Below, one piece after another: positions 40,593 through 48,712 of a DNA stretch of 64,000 nucleotides. Location: positions 1-64,000 of the forward strand of contig NZ_ACFY01000039.1 of assembly GCF_000174195.1 (NCBI RefSeq), written 5' to 3'. Position 1 is the stretch's first letter, and every line of letters starts with the position of its first letter. Under the pieces are notes generated by a model, which made no database searches, had not been told where the DNA came from, and saw nothing but the letters and a program-made list of their open reading frames with translations. The DNA comes from Roseburia inulinivorans DSM 16841 (GTDB lineage Bacteria > Bacillota > Clostridia > Lachnospirales > Lachnospiraceae). Both the position numbers and the translations under genes were made by a program.

Positions 40593-41514
40593 ATGGTGTT
40601 TTCTTTGAAATCAGCAGTAAAACCATCAAAGCGCAGCCGTGTATTGGTAAGAAAAGAAACGACCGCTGCATATCTTTTTTTACTTCCTAGTTTGATTTTC
40701 TTTCTGGGATTTGTAATTTTTCCAATTGTATTATGTGTGTGGACCAGTTTTTTTTGACTCAACAATGAACTCTGCGGATGTTTTTGTTGGACTTGCAAAC
40801 TATAAAGAATTATTTCAGGATAAAGTTTTCCTTGGGGCGTTGAAGAACACTCTTATTATCGTAGTGGTTTCCGTTCCGATCACATGTGTTTTTTCATTAT
40901 GGGTATCTTCCGTGATCGTAGATCTGAAAGGATGGGCAACCTCCTTATTCAGAATTGTATTTTATCTTCCGGTTGTAACTGGTTCCGTAGCAGTTACCGT
41001 TGTATGGAAGTGGATGTTTAACAATTACTATGGAATTTTCAATTACCTTGGTACAAAGACAGGGATCATCGACCAGAACATCAACTGGCTGGGTGATGAG
41101 CGTTATGCACTTGCATGTATCATACTGATTTTGCTTACAACTTCCGTTGGCCAGCCAATTGTACTTTATGTATCTGCACTTGGTAATGTGGATGCATCCT
41201 TGGTGGAAGCGGCAAATGTAGATGGAGCTACAAGCCTTCAGGCTTTCTGGAAGATCAAGTGGCCACAGATTATGCCGACCACATTATATATTGTTGTTAT
41301 TACAACGATCAACAGTTTCCAGTGTTTTGCACTGATCCAGCTGCTGACATCCGGTGGACCAAACCACAGTACAGACACGATCATGTATTACATTTATTAT
41401 TCCGCATTTAAACTGTACCGTTACGGATACGGTGATGCAATGGGCGTTGTCCTTGCAATTATGATCGCAATCCTGTCCGCAATCCAGTTTAAATTTGGAA
41501 ATTCGAATGATTAG
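40593..41514 (+). pseudogene. Sugar ABC transporter permease (UgpA/MsmF-like), frameshifted
   Basis: Across one frameshift this is a 306-residue CUT1 permease. The first part (from ATG 40593 or TTG 40605; start unclear) holds helix 1: TTAAYLFLLPSLIFFLGFVIFPIVLCVWTSFF. It stops in the run of eight T at 40748-40755; seven T gives FFDSTMNSADVFVGLANYKELF and continues with the remaining helices and the ATPase-contact EAA loop VEAANVDGATSLQAFWKIKWPQI. Both neighbours are intact and the next permease overlaps closely, so a sequencing error is plausible. Confidence 0.85.
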
Positions 41515-41530
41515 GAGGAGGGTTACAGAT

Positions 41531-42466
41531 ATGGAAAACAAAAATAGTACAAAACATCCTTCTGCATACAAGATCATCAGCATTGTTGTAATTGTGATAC
41601 TGGCAATATTATTTACCTTCCCATTATATTGGATTATCACAGGTTCCTTTAAGACAAACGCAGCGATCAACTCCACAACGCCAATCTGGTGGCCAAAAGA
41701 GTGGACACTGGTGAACTATCAGAAATTATTCAGCCGCCAGACCGCACCGCTGTTCCAGTTCAATATTCCATTCAGCAGCCTGATCACAGGAAGCAGGGAT
41801 TTGAAACTGACACTGACAGGACCGACGGTACCGGCTGCAGTCCGCTGGCTGATCAATACCGTATTCATGGCGATCATGTCCATGATCCTTACCTGTATCA
41901 CAGCATCCATGGCAGGATATGCGCTTGCAAAGAAGAGATTTGTGGGACGGCAGTTACTTTTTACACTGATCGTATGCGCAATGGCATTACCAAAACAGGT
42001 TATTTTGATCCCATTACTTCGTGAGATGTCAAGCCTGAATTTATATAATACGATCTGGGCGGTTATCTTCCCAATCGTAGGATGGCCGTTTGGTGTGTTC
42101 CTGATGAAACAGTTCTCGGAGGGTGTGCCTTCTGAAATGCTGGAGGCAGCGCAGATCGATGGAGCGAGTGAGGCAAAGACATTTTTACAGATTGTAGTAC
42201 CGATGATCAAACCGGGTATCGGAGCACTGGCGATTTTTACATTCATCAACAGCTGGAATGATTACTTCATGCAGTTGATCATGTTATCAAGCACAAGCAA
42301 CCTGACGATCTCCCTTGGTATTGCCAAGTTACAGGCTGAAAATGCCACAGATTTCGGTCTGATCATGGCTGGTGCGGCACTGGCAGCCCTGCCGATCATC
42401 ATCGTGTTCCTGTTATTCCAGAAATACTTTACAAAAGGAATTACAATGGGAGCTGTAAAAGGCTGA
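41531..42466 (+). CDS. Sugar ABC transporter permease (UgpE/MalG-like)
   Basis: A 311-residue CUT1 permease: YKIISIVVIVILAILFTFPLYWIITGSFK (helix 1) and EAA loop LEAAQIDGASEAKTFLQIVVPMIKPG. It ends with the family tail FQKYFTKGITMGAVKG. A longer loop than usual is present after helix 1 (about residues 60-110). TAGGAGGAGGG precedes the ATG at 41531. It partners the preceding permease; the ATPase must come from elsewhere (MsmK type). Confidence 0.92.
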   Translation: MENKNSTKHPSAYKIISIVVIVILAILFTFPLYWIITGSFKTNAAINSTTPIWWPKEWTLVNYQKLFSRQTAPLFQFNIPFSSLITGSRDLKLTLTGPTVPAAVRWLINTVFMAIMSMILTCITASMAGYALAKKRFVGRQLLFTLIVCAMALPKQVILIPLLREMSSLNLYNTIWAVIFPIVGWPFGVFLMKQFSEGVPSEMLEAAQIDGASEAKTFLQIVVPMIKPGIGALAIFTFINSWNDYFMQLIMLSSTSNLTISLGIAKLQAENATDFGLIMAGAALAALPIIIVFLLFQKYFTKGITMGAVKG

Positions 42467-42539
42467 CAAACTATCCTTCTTGTTTAAGAAGGGCGGTATA
42501 AAAAATAGGACAAAAATCTAACAGAGGAGTGAAGATAAA

Positions 42540-43469
42540 ATGAAAGATATTACAAAATATCAGGGAGTCATTCCAGCATTTTATGCCTGCTATGACGAAA
42601 AAGGAGAAATTTCAACAGAGGGTGTCAAAGCATTGACACGCCACCTGATCTCAAAAGGGGTAAAGGGTGTATACGTTGGCGGTTCATCTGGTGAATGTAT
42701 TTACCAGCATGTGGACGAGCGTAAAAAAGTGTTGGAAGCAGTTATGGAAGAAGCAAAAGGAAAACTGACCGTCATTGTACATGTAGGATGCAACAATACC
42801 GCAGATAGTGTGGAACTTGCGGCACATGCACAGAGCGTTGGAGCAGATGCAATCGCTTCGATTCCACCAATTTATTTCCATTTACCGGAGTATGCAATCG
42901 CAGAATACTGGAATGCAATGAGTGCAGCAGCGCCGGATCTTGATTTTGTTATTTACAATATTCCGCAGCTTGCAGGAACGGCATTATCCATGAACCTGTT
43001 AAAAGAAATGCTGAAGAATCCGAATGTGATCGCAGTGAAGAACTCTTCCATGCCGACACAGGACATCCAGATGTTTAAGGCAGAAGGTGTCAAAGAGCGT
43101 GGCGAAAATGGATTTGTTGTATTCAACGGACCGGACGAACAGTTCGTATCCGGACGTGCGATCGGCGCAGACGGAGGAATCGGTGGAACATATGCGGTTA
43201 TGCCGGAATTATTTGTAAAAATGGATCAGCTCATCCGCGAAAATAACATCGCAGAGGCAATGAAGATCCAGTACAAAGCAGATGCGATCATCTACAAGAT
43301 GTGCGAGGCAAAAGGAAATCTTTATGCAGTCATGAAAGAGATTTTACACAGAATGTATGGCTTAGAACTTGGAAGCGTCAGATTGCCGCTTGCACCTTTA
43401 GCACCGGAAGATGAGGCTGTTGTTGTTGAGGCTCAGAAGATGATCGAGGCAGCGATCAAAGAATTATAA
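42540..43469 (+). CDS. nanA: N-acetylneuraminate lyase-like (DapA/NanA family) aldolase
   Basis: A 309-residue member of the DHDPS/NAL aldolase family: GVYVGGSSGE (substrate carboxylate loop), FVIYNIPQ (Tyr139) and VIAVKNSSM (Schiff-base Lys167), matching the spacing in E. coli NanA (Tyr137, Lys165). It should split N-acetylneuraminate into N-acetylmannosamine and pyruvate; the following nanE and nanK homologues handle the product. AGAGGAGTG precedes the ATG. DapA function is unlikely given this context. Confidence 0.88.
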   Translation: MKDITKYQGVIPAFYACYDEKGEISTEGVKALTRHLISKGVKGVYVGGSSGECIYQHVDERKKVLEAVMEEAKGKLTVIVHVGCNNTADSVELAAHAQSVGADAIASIPPIYFHLPEYAIAEYWNAMSAAAPDLDFVIYNIPQLAGTALSMNLLKEMLKNPNVIAVKNSSMPTQDIQMFKAEGVKERGENGFVVFNGPDEQFVSGRAIGADGGIGGTYAVMPELFVKMDQLIRENNIAEAMKIQYKADAIIYKMCEAKGNLYAVMKEILHRMYGLELGSVRLPLAPLAPEDEAVVVEAQKMIEAAIKEL

Positions 43470-43481
43470 TAAGAGAAATAC

Positions 43482-43530
43482 ATACAGAAATATGCCGGGG
43501 TGTACGCACTGCTTCGGCTTATTTCTGTAT
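43482..43530 (+). other. Hairpin between nanA and the YhcH-like gene
   Basis: ATACAGAAATATGCCG (from 43482) pairs with CGGCTTATTTCTGTAT (ending 43530) nearly without mismatch. No T run follows, so it is more likely an mRNA-stability or processing element than a terminator. Confidence 0.55.
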
Positions 43531-43615
43531 CTGCAGAAAAAATGATGCAGCTGCCAATGTACGGATTTAAAATTAAGAATAAGATTTACAGGACGATTTC
43601 GGGAGGAGATACAAA

Positions 43616-44062
43616 ATGGTTACAGACAGTTTACAGAATCTGGAGCAGTATCGTGGTTTACATAAAAATATGGATACCGTCATTGATTTTTTGAAAAAAT
43701 GTGATCTGACTGCACTTCCAGACGGAAAAACGGTGATTGACGGAGAACGGGTTTTTGTCAATGTCATGGAGGCAGACCTTCGGGAGGCAGAAGGTGCGGA
43801 GTATGAATATCATAAACGTTATGCAGATCTGCAGATCGATATCAGTGGAAGTGAATACTGGGAGTGGACAGACAAGGCAGAATTTACAGATACATTTCAG
43901 GAAGCTTCGGACTGCGGACTTGCAGCAGGCAGAAGCAGATGTGGCGGAACGCTGGGGGACGGAAGCTTTGCTTTATTCCTGCCGGAAGAATTTCACAAAC
44001 CAAGCTGCAAAAACGGATCACACACACATGTGAGAAAAGCAGTTATTAAAATTGAGATGTAA
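43616..44062 (+). CDS. YhcH/YjgK/YiaL family protein (DUF386)
   Basis: A 148-residue cupin-like protein: YHKRYADLQIDISGSEYWEW and FALFLPEEFHKPSCKNGSHTHVRKAVIKI are the family's conserved core, with His and Glu residues for a metal. YhcH is encoded in the E. coli nan operon and is thought to act on sialic acid anomers or related sugars; the place in this operon is the same. GGGAGGAGA precedes the ATG. Confidence 0.9.
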   Translation: MVTDSLQNLEQYRGLHKNMDTVIDFLKKCDLTALPDGKTVIDGERVFVNVMEADLREAEGAEYEYHKRYADLQIDISGSEYWEWTDKAEFTDTFQEASDCGLAAGRSRCGGTLGDGSFALFLPEEFHKPSCKNGSHTHVRKAVIKIEM

Positions 44063-44080
44063 TTGCAGGAGGAAAATAAA

Positions 44081-44776
44081 ATGGATAAACAGGCATTATT
44101 TGATCAGATAAAAGGCGGATTGATTGTTTCCTGCCAGGCATTGGAGCATGAGCCTTTGTATACAAAAGAGGGCGGCATCATGCCTTTGATGGCAAAGGCT
44201 GCAGCACAGTCCGGAGCAGTCGGAATCCGTGCAAACACAGTACGTGACATCACACAGATCAAGGAAGCAGTAGACCTTCCGGTCATCGGTATCATTAAAA
44301 AAGACTATGAGGGAACACCGATGTACATCACGGTTACCATGAAAGAAGTGGATGAGCTGGTGGCATGCGGTGTGGATATCCTTGCGGTACAGGGAACAAG
44401 CGCATTAAGACCGGATGGAAGCACGGCGGCACAGTTTATCGAGGCAATCAAGGCAAAATATCCGGAGCAGCTTGTGATGGCAGACTGCGCAACCATCGAG
44501 GAAGGAATCGCATGTGCCAATGCCGGAGCCGATTTTGTCGGTACGACCATGCGCGGATATACACCGGAGACACAGGGCTGTGATGATATCGATTTTGATT
44601 TCATCCATGAACTTTCCGAAAAATGCCCGGCAAAGATCATCGCAGAGGGACATATCCACTATCCGGAGCAGGCAAAGAAGGCACTGGAGGCAGGAGCTTT
44701 TGCACTGGTAGTCGGCGGTGCGATCACAAGACCGGCGGAGATCACGGCAAGATTCGTGGCAGCGATCGAAAAATAA
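44081..44776 (+). CDS. nanE: N-acetylmannosamine-6-phosphate 2-epimerase
   Basis: A 231-residue NanE-family TIM barrel: KGGLIVSCQALEHEPLY, GAVGIRANTVRDI, PVIGIIKKDYEG (catalytic Lys), DCATIEEGIACANAGADFVGTTMRGYT and VVGGAITRPAEIT. It converts ManNAc-6-P to GlcNAc-6-P. CAGGAGG is nine bases before the ATG at 44081; an in-frame upstream ATG-less extension is not needed. Thirteen bases separate it from the ROK kinase, forming one unit. Confidence 0.95.
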   Translation: MDKQALFDQIKGGLIVSCQALEHEPLYTKEGGIMPLMAKAAAQSGAVGIRANTVRDITQIKEAVDLPVIGIIKKDYEGTPMYITVTMKEVDELVACGVDILAVQGTSALRPDGSTAAQFIEAIKAKYPEQLVMADCATIEEGIACANAGADFVGTTMRGYTPETQGCDDIDFDFIHELSEKCPAKIIAEGHIHYPEQAKKALEAGAFALVVGGAITRPAEITARFVAAIEK

Positions 44777-44788
44777 AAAGGAGAAATT

Positions 44789-45670
44789 ATGAGAATTGTG
44801 GCTGTGGATATCGGGGGAACAATGATCAAGTCCGGTCTCTGGAACGGAGAGACATTCGTGGAGCTGCGTGAGACAGAGACGCGCGCATCGGAAGGCGGAG
44901 CGGCACTGATGGAGCGTGTCAAAGGACTGATCCATTCCTATCACGATTTTGAAGCGATCGGGATCAGCACTGCCGGGGAAGTGAATACGGAAGATGGAAG
45001 CATTTTTTATGCGAACAGCAATATTCCGGGATACACAGGCATGCCGGTAAAGCAGATCATGGAAGAGGAATTTTGTGTGCCTGCCGCAGTGGAGAATGAC
45101 GTCAATGCGGCGGCTCTTGGCGAACTCCGTTCAGGAGCAGGCGCTGGATGCGATGATTTTTTATGTCTGACCTATGGAACAGGTGTCGGAGGAAGCATTG
45201 TGATGAACGGAAGCGTTTACCCGGGGGCTTCTTTTTCTGCCGGAAGCTTTGGCGGAATGGTGATCCACCCGGAAGAAAAGGCGGGAACGGACAGTCTGGA
45301 GGGCTGCTATGAGCGGTGCGCTTCCACGACCGGACTGGTCAGACGTGTAAAAAAAGTCGATGGCGCTCTGGATAATGGCAAAAAAATATTTGCGGCAAAG
45401 GACAGGCCGGAGATTAAAGAGCAGATTGATGCGTGGATCGACGATATCTGCACAGGTCTTGTAACGCTATGCTGTATTTTCAATCCATCCAGGATCATTC
45501 TTGGAGGAGGCATCATGGCGCAGGAGTATGTGCTTTCGGAGGTGAACCGGAAGGTGAAAGCGCAGATCGCACCGGGACTTAGGATCGTGGAGATCGTTCC
45601 TGCAAAGCTTGCAAACACGGCGGGCATGATGGGAGCGGTCAGCCTTGCGGAAAAGTTACTTGCGCAGTAA
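44789..45670 (+). CDS. nanK: ROK family kinase, probable N-acetylmannosamine kinase
   Basis: A 293-residue ROK sugar kinase: ATP motif VAVDIGGTMIKSGL, catalytic region VENDVNAAALGELRSGAG, and LCLTYGTGVGGSI. The cysteine-rich zinc motif usual in ROK proteins (CxCGxxGC) is reduced to EGCYERCAS. It should phosphorylate ManNAc to ManNAc-6-P for NanE. AAGGAG precedes the ATG. Substrate assigned from the operon. Confidence 0.87.
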   Translation: MRIVAVDIGGTMIKSGLWNGETFVELRETETRASEGGAALMERVKGLIHSYHDFEAIGISTAGEVNTEDGSIFYANSNIPGYTGMPVKQIMEEEFCVPAAVENDVNAAALGELRSGAGAGCDDFLCLTYGTGVGGSIVMNGSVYPGASFSAGSFGGMVIHPEEKAGTDSLEGCYERCASTTGLVRRVKKVDGALDNGKKIFAAKDRPEIKEQIDAWIDDICTGLVTLCCIFNPSRIILGGGIMAQEYVLSEVNRKVKAQIAPGLRIVEIVPAKLANTAGMMGAVSLAEKLLAQ

Positions 45671-45738
45671 GATGATCGTGTACAATAAATCTGTTTGGAA
45701 AAAGATTTTTTAGATAACAGCACAGGGAGGATGAGACA

Positions 45739-46383
45739 ATGGAACAGAAAAATATATTATGTTTTGGAGATTCCAACACTCATGGATATAATTCCAAAAC
45801 CGGAGGACGTTTCACAGTAGAGGAACGTTGGCCAAAACTTTTACAGAGAAATCTGGGTGATGATTACTATGTGATCGAGGAGGGCTTAAGTGGACGGACC
45901 ACGTCTTTTGACGATCCTGTTTTTGAAGGATTGAGCGGATTGAATGCGATTTACCCGTGTATGATGACACATGAGCCGTTAGATCTGGTCATCATCATGC
46001 TTGGCACCAATGATACAAAAGACCGTTTTAATGCAAACGGATTTATCATCGGAAAAGGTCTGGAGCGCCTGACACAGAAAGCGATCGACACGCATGCTGC
46101 ATGGCGTAATAAACCGAATATTCTTCTGGTAGCCCCGCCGCCAATCCACCCGGATTATGCAAAAACAGCTGTTGCAGGAGAGATGGGTGACAAATGCGTG
46201 GAGCGTTCCAGAGCACTTGCCAAAGAATTTAAGGATGTTGCAGACCGGTTAGGATGTCATTTTATAGATGCCGGTTCCATACCGGGCATTGAGATGTATC
46301 CTTATGACTGGATGCACTTAAGCCTTGACAGCCACAGGATCTTTGCGGAGTATCTGGCAGAGTATCTACCGAAGATTGTGTGA
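45739..46383 (+). CDS. SGNH/GDSL hydrolase, possible sialate O-acetylesterase
   Basis: A 214-residue SGNH hydrolase: block I ILCFGDSNTHGY (Ser nucleophile), block II Gly in EEGLSGRTT, block III MLGTNDTKD, and block V DWMHLSLDSHR (Asp and His). No signal peptide, so cytosolic. As the last gene of the nan operon, it probably removes O-acetyl groups from imported sialic acid; arylesterase-type activity is the alternative. GGGAGGATG is upstream of the ATG. Confidence 0.85.
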   Translation: MEQKNILCFGDSNTHGYNSKTGGRFTVEERWPKLLQRNLGDDYYVIEEGLSGRTTSFDDPVFEGLSGLNAIYPCMMTHEPLDLVIIMLGTNDTKDRFNANGFIIGKGLERLTQKAIDTHAAWRNKPNILLVAPPPIHPDYAKTAVAGEMGDKCVERSRALAKEFKDVADRLGCHFIDAGSIPGIEMYPYDWMHLSLDSHRIFAEYLAEYLPKIV

Positions 46384-46446
46384 TAGATGTTCGATTTTGG
46401 ATAATAACTCAATCATCAGGACAAAATATATAATTGAAAGAATAGA

Positions 46447-46482
46447 AATGGTTTCATGAGAATTTTCATGAAACCATTTTGT
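46447..46482 (+). terminator. Terminator of the nan operon
   Basis: AATGGTTTCATGA (46447-46459) pairs perfectly with TCATGAAACCATT (46466-46478) around a six-base loop, followed by TTTT. Its end touches the first iteron of the next gene. Confidence 0.85.
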
Positions 46483-46564
46483 CTTGTGTACAGAACAATC
46501 ATTTGACAATATTGTCTTGCACACAGAACAAAATAATTGTAAAATTGTCTTAAAGACAGAAAGG
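46479..46564 (+). promoter_or_regulatory. 33-bp-period iterons and promoter of the third AAA ATPase
   Basis: TTGTCTTGTGTACAGAACAA (46479), TTGTCTTGCACACAGAACAA (46512) and TTGTCTTAAAGACAG (46545) start exactly 33 bases apart. The third contains the perfect dyad TGTCTT-A-AAGACA. A predicted promoter, -35 TTGCAC (46517-46522) and -10 TAAAAT (46540-46545), overlaps copies two and three. Same geometry as at 19394 and 33820, with unrelated sequence. Confidence 0.75.
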
Positions 46565-46572
46565 AGTGCCGT

Positions 46573-47856
46573 ATGAACAGAGATTATTTAAAGCAGATTA
46601 TGATTGACCAAAAGGAAACTTATTTAAATAATCCAATGATAAACAGAGACTATCCATTGGAAGATAATGTAAATTATTGCTTTGTTGGAATTAGGAGAAC
46701 TGGAAAATCCTATATGATGTATCAGCAGATTAAGCATTTGCAGGAAAATGGAATTCCTCTCAAACAGATTGTTTATGTAAATTTTGAAGATGAAAGACTT
46801 TTGGAACTGTCAGCAGACGATCTGAACCTGATCCTGGAAATCGGACTCGAAATGTCTGGCGCGGACAATAAACCATATCTTTTTTTGGATGAGATTCAAA
46901 ACGTGGTAGGCTGGGAAAAGTTTGTCCGCCGGATAGCAGACATGAAATATAGAATTCATATTACTGGAAGCAACAGCAAGATGCTAAGCAGTGAAATTGC
47001 ATCTACACTTGGCGGTAGATTTATGAGAGTAGATATATATCCATATTCGTTCCCGGAATATCTGGCTGCACAAGGGAAAGATAAAAATTATCTGGAAGTG
47101 CTCAGCACAAAAGACAGGGCAGAAGTAGTTGGAATGTGTGATCAGTATGTAAAATACGGTGCTTTTCCGGAATTGGTCGATATCAGAAACAAGCGGGAAT
47201 ATTTAAATAGCATTTACCAGACCATTTATCTGGGAGATATCATGACCAGAAATAAAATAACAAATGATTTTGCAGTAAGATTGATTTTGAAAAAGATCGC
47301 GGAATCTGTTGCAAAACCATTGTCCTTTAACAGGCTGAGCAACATCCTAAAGAGTGCAGGTGCAGTACTGGGAAAGCAGACAGTGATTAATTATGTCGGT
47401 TATATGATGGACTCCTATCTGTTGTTCACATTGCAAAATTATGCAGCAAAGCTGGTGGAAAAAGAGACTTCGCCAAAATATTATTTTATGGATACCGGTT
47501 TGTTAGGGCTTATGCTTATGGATTGCAGTTCGACGCAGTTGGAAAACTTGGTCGCGATAGAACTGATTCGACGCTATGGACGGGAAAATGTATTTTATTT
47601 TGAAAAAAAAGTTGAAATTGATTTCTATGTTCCAGAAGAAAAACTTGCAATTCAGGTAAGCCTGCAGGTTTTAGACCAGATCGATACAAGGGAACGGGAA
47701 ATCGGAGCATTTGTAAAATTAAAAAACTTTATCGGTGATGCGACTTGCTTACTGATCACAAATAGTGAAGAGGAAGAACTTGACTATGATGGAGTTCACG
47801 TAAGCGTTGTTCCGGTCTGGAAGTGGTTATTGCAGAAAAGAAAACAGGATATATAA
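46573..47856 (+). CDS. AAA ATPase with DUF4143 domain (copy 3)
   Basis: A 427-residue AAA_14/DUF4143 protein of another subgroup: Walker A GIRRTGKSYM, Walker B PYLFLDEIQNVVGWEKFVRRIAD, sensor HITGSNSKML and the following GGRFMRVDIYPYSFPEYL. The C-terminal nuclease-like core is weakened: VEIDFYVPEEKLAIQVSLQV keeps the Asp but has Gln-x-Ser in place of Glu-x-Lys. AAGGAG precedes the ATG. The promoter carries 33-bp-spaced repeats, as for the other two copies. Confidence 0.87.
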   Translation: MNRDYLKQIMIDQKETYLNNPMINRDYPLEDNVNYCFVGIRRTGKSYMMYQQIKHLQENGIPLKQIVYVNFEDERLLELSADDLNLILEIGLEMSGADNKPYLFLDEIQNVVGWEKFVRRIADMKYRIHITGSNSKMLSSEIASTLGGRFMRVDIYPYSFPEYLAAQGKDKNYLEVLSTKDRAEVVGMCDQYVKYGAFPELVDIRNKREYLNSIYQTIYLGDIMTRNKITNDFAVRLILKKIAESVAKPLSFNRLSNILKSAGAVLGKQTVINYVGYMMDSYLLFTLQNYAAKLVEKETSPKYYFMDTGLLGLMLMDCSSTQLENLVAIELIRRYGRENVFYFEKKVEIDFYVPEEKLAIQVSLQVLDQIDTREREIGAFVKLKNFIGDATCLLITNSEEEELDYDGVHVSVVPVWKWLLQKRKQDI

Positions 47857-47871
47857 AATTTTGTAAAAAAT

Positions 47872-47911
47872 AAAACGGCAGATGTATTAAAATTATATCT
47901 GTCGTTTTGTT
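47872..47911 (+). terminator. Terminator after the third AAA ATPase; intron insertion site
   Basis: AAAACGGCAGAT (47872-47883) pairs with ATCTGTCGTTTT (47897-47908), one G-U. The group II intron begins directly behind it at 47913, in line with the habit of some bacterial group II introns to insert after terminators. Confidence 0.8.
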
Positions 47912-48344
47912 GGTGCGCCCGGCGGTGCACGTTTCTAACGGGTTAAAGTCCCGAATCCACCCGGTAATGGGAAGGATATAGCCGAAGGCAAGGGTGTCCA
48001 TCGTGAGGTGGAATCTGAAGGAAGCCGGATGTGGGAACAGACTAACCACGGGCAAATCTTTGGTCTGACGAATAGAAATCTCATATAAGGTTATGCATGA
48101 GAGTAAGGCTGCCAACCAAGTCAAAGCTCAATAACTATACGGAATCATGCGTGATAAATGAGGCAGATGGATGGAGAGGAAGAAACGTGTGGTACCCGGG
48201 GAGGTCTGTGCGGTATGCTCCGAAAGGAGTAACCACTGTACAAAGCAGTGCTGAACGCACAGAAGTCAGCAGATGTCATAGTAGACGAAAGGTGAAGAAC
48301 CGAATCAGTAGGAGTCTTGAGTATGACAGGGAAAGGAGGAATGA

Positions 48345-48687
48345 ATGATTATGACAGAAAACACAAACAGTGGCTGTTCGCAAAGAGATAGTGCGGAACA
48401 TGAAGGGTATGCGAAAGCGTCAAGGTCATTCAATCTGATATGGAAAGAAAGAGACAGTGCACAGTCGAAACTTATGGAAGCGATACTGTACAAAGATAAT
48501 CTAAACAGAGCTGATAAAGATGGGAGTACACGAATACTATGCGAACATGGCAGCAAACTGCCGAAGAGGACACTGGTATTGTGCGAATCTGACAACAGTT
48601 AAGAAAGCCATAACAAAAGAAAGACTGATAAACGGTGGTCTTTATGATTTAGCCACAGCCTATCCGTCTGTGCACAATAACTACTGA
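48345..48687 (+). pseudogene. Group II intron-encoded protein, internally deleted
   Basis: The N-terminal part (from 48345 or 48351, after GAAAGGAGG) reads SFNLIWKERDSAQSKLMEAILYKDNLNRAD, the start of LtrA-like reverse transcriptase/maturases. At about 48517 it jumps, in another frame, to the C-terminal maturase end: MGVHEYYANMAANCRRGHWY, then ITKERLINGGLYDLATAYPSVHNNY, stop at 48687. The reverse transcriptase domain (roughly 300-400 residues) is missing. Confidence 0.78.
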
Positions 48688-48712
48688 AACCGCCGTGTAC
48701 CGAACGGTACGC

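Noticed and set aside
41719-42249. A 176-codon frame on the minus strand
   Set aside because: It lies wholly inside the MalG-like permease gene and has no protein-family pattern.
42540-43469. Dihydrodipicolinate synthase (DapA)
   Set aside because: The active-site residues fit both families, but the operon with NanE, NanK, YhcH and a sugar importer argues for sialic acid lyase.
48097-48348. An 83-codon frame in the group II intron 5' region
   Set aside because: It lies in the structured RNA domains of the intron and resembles no protein.
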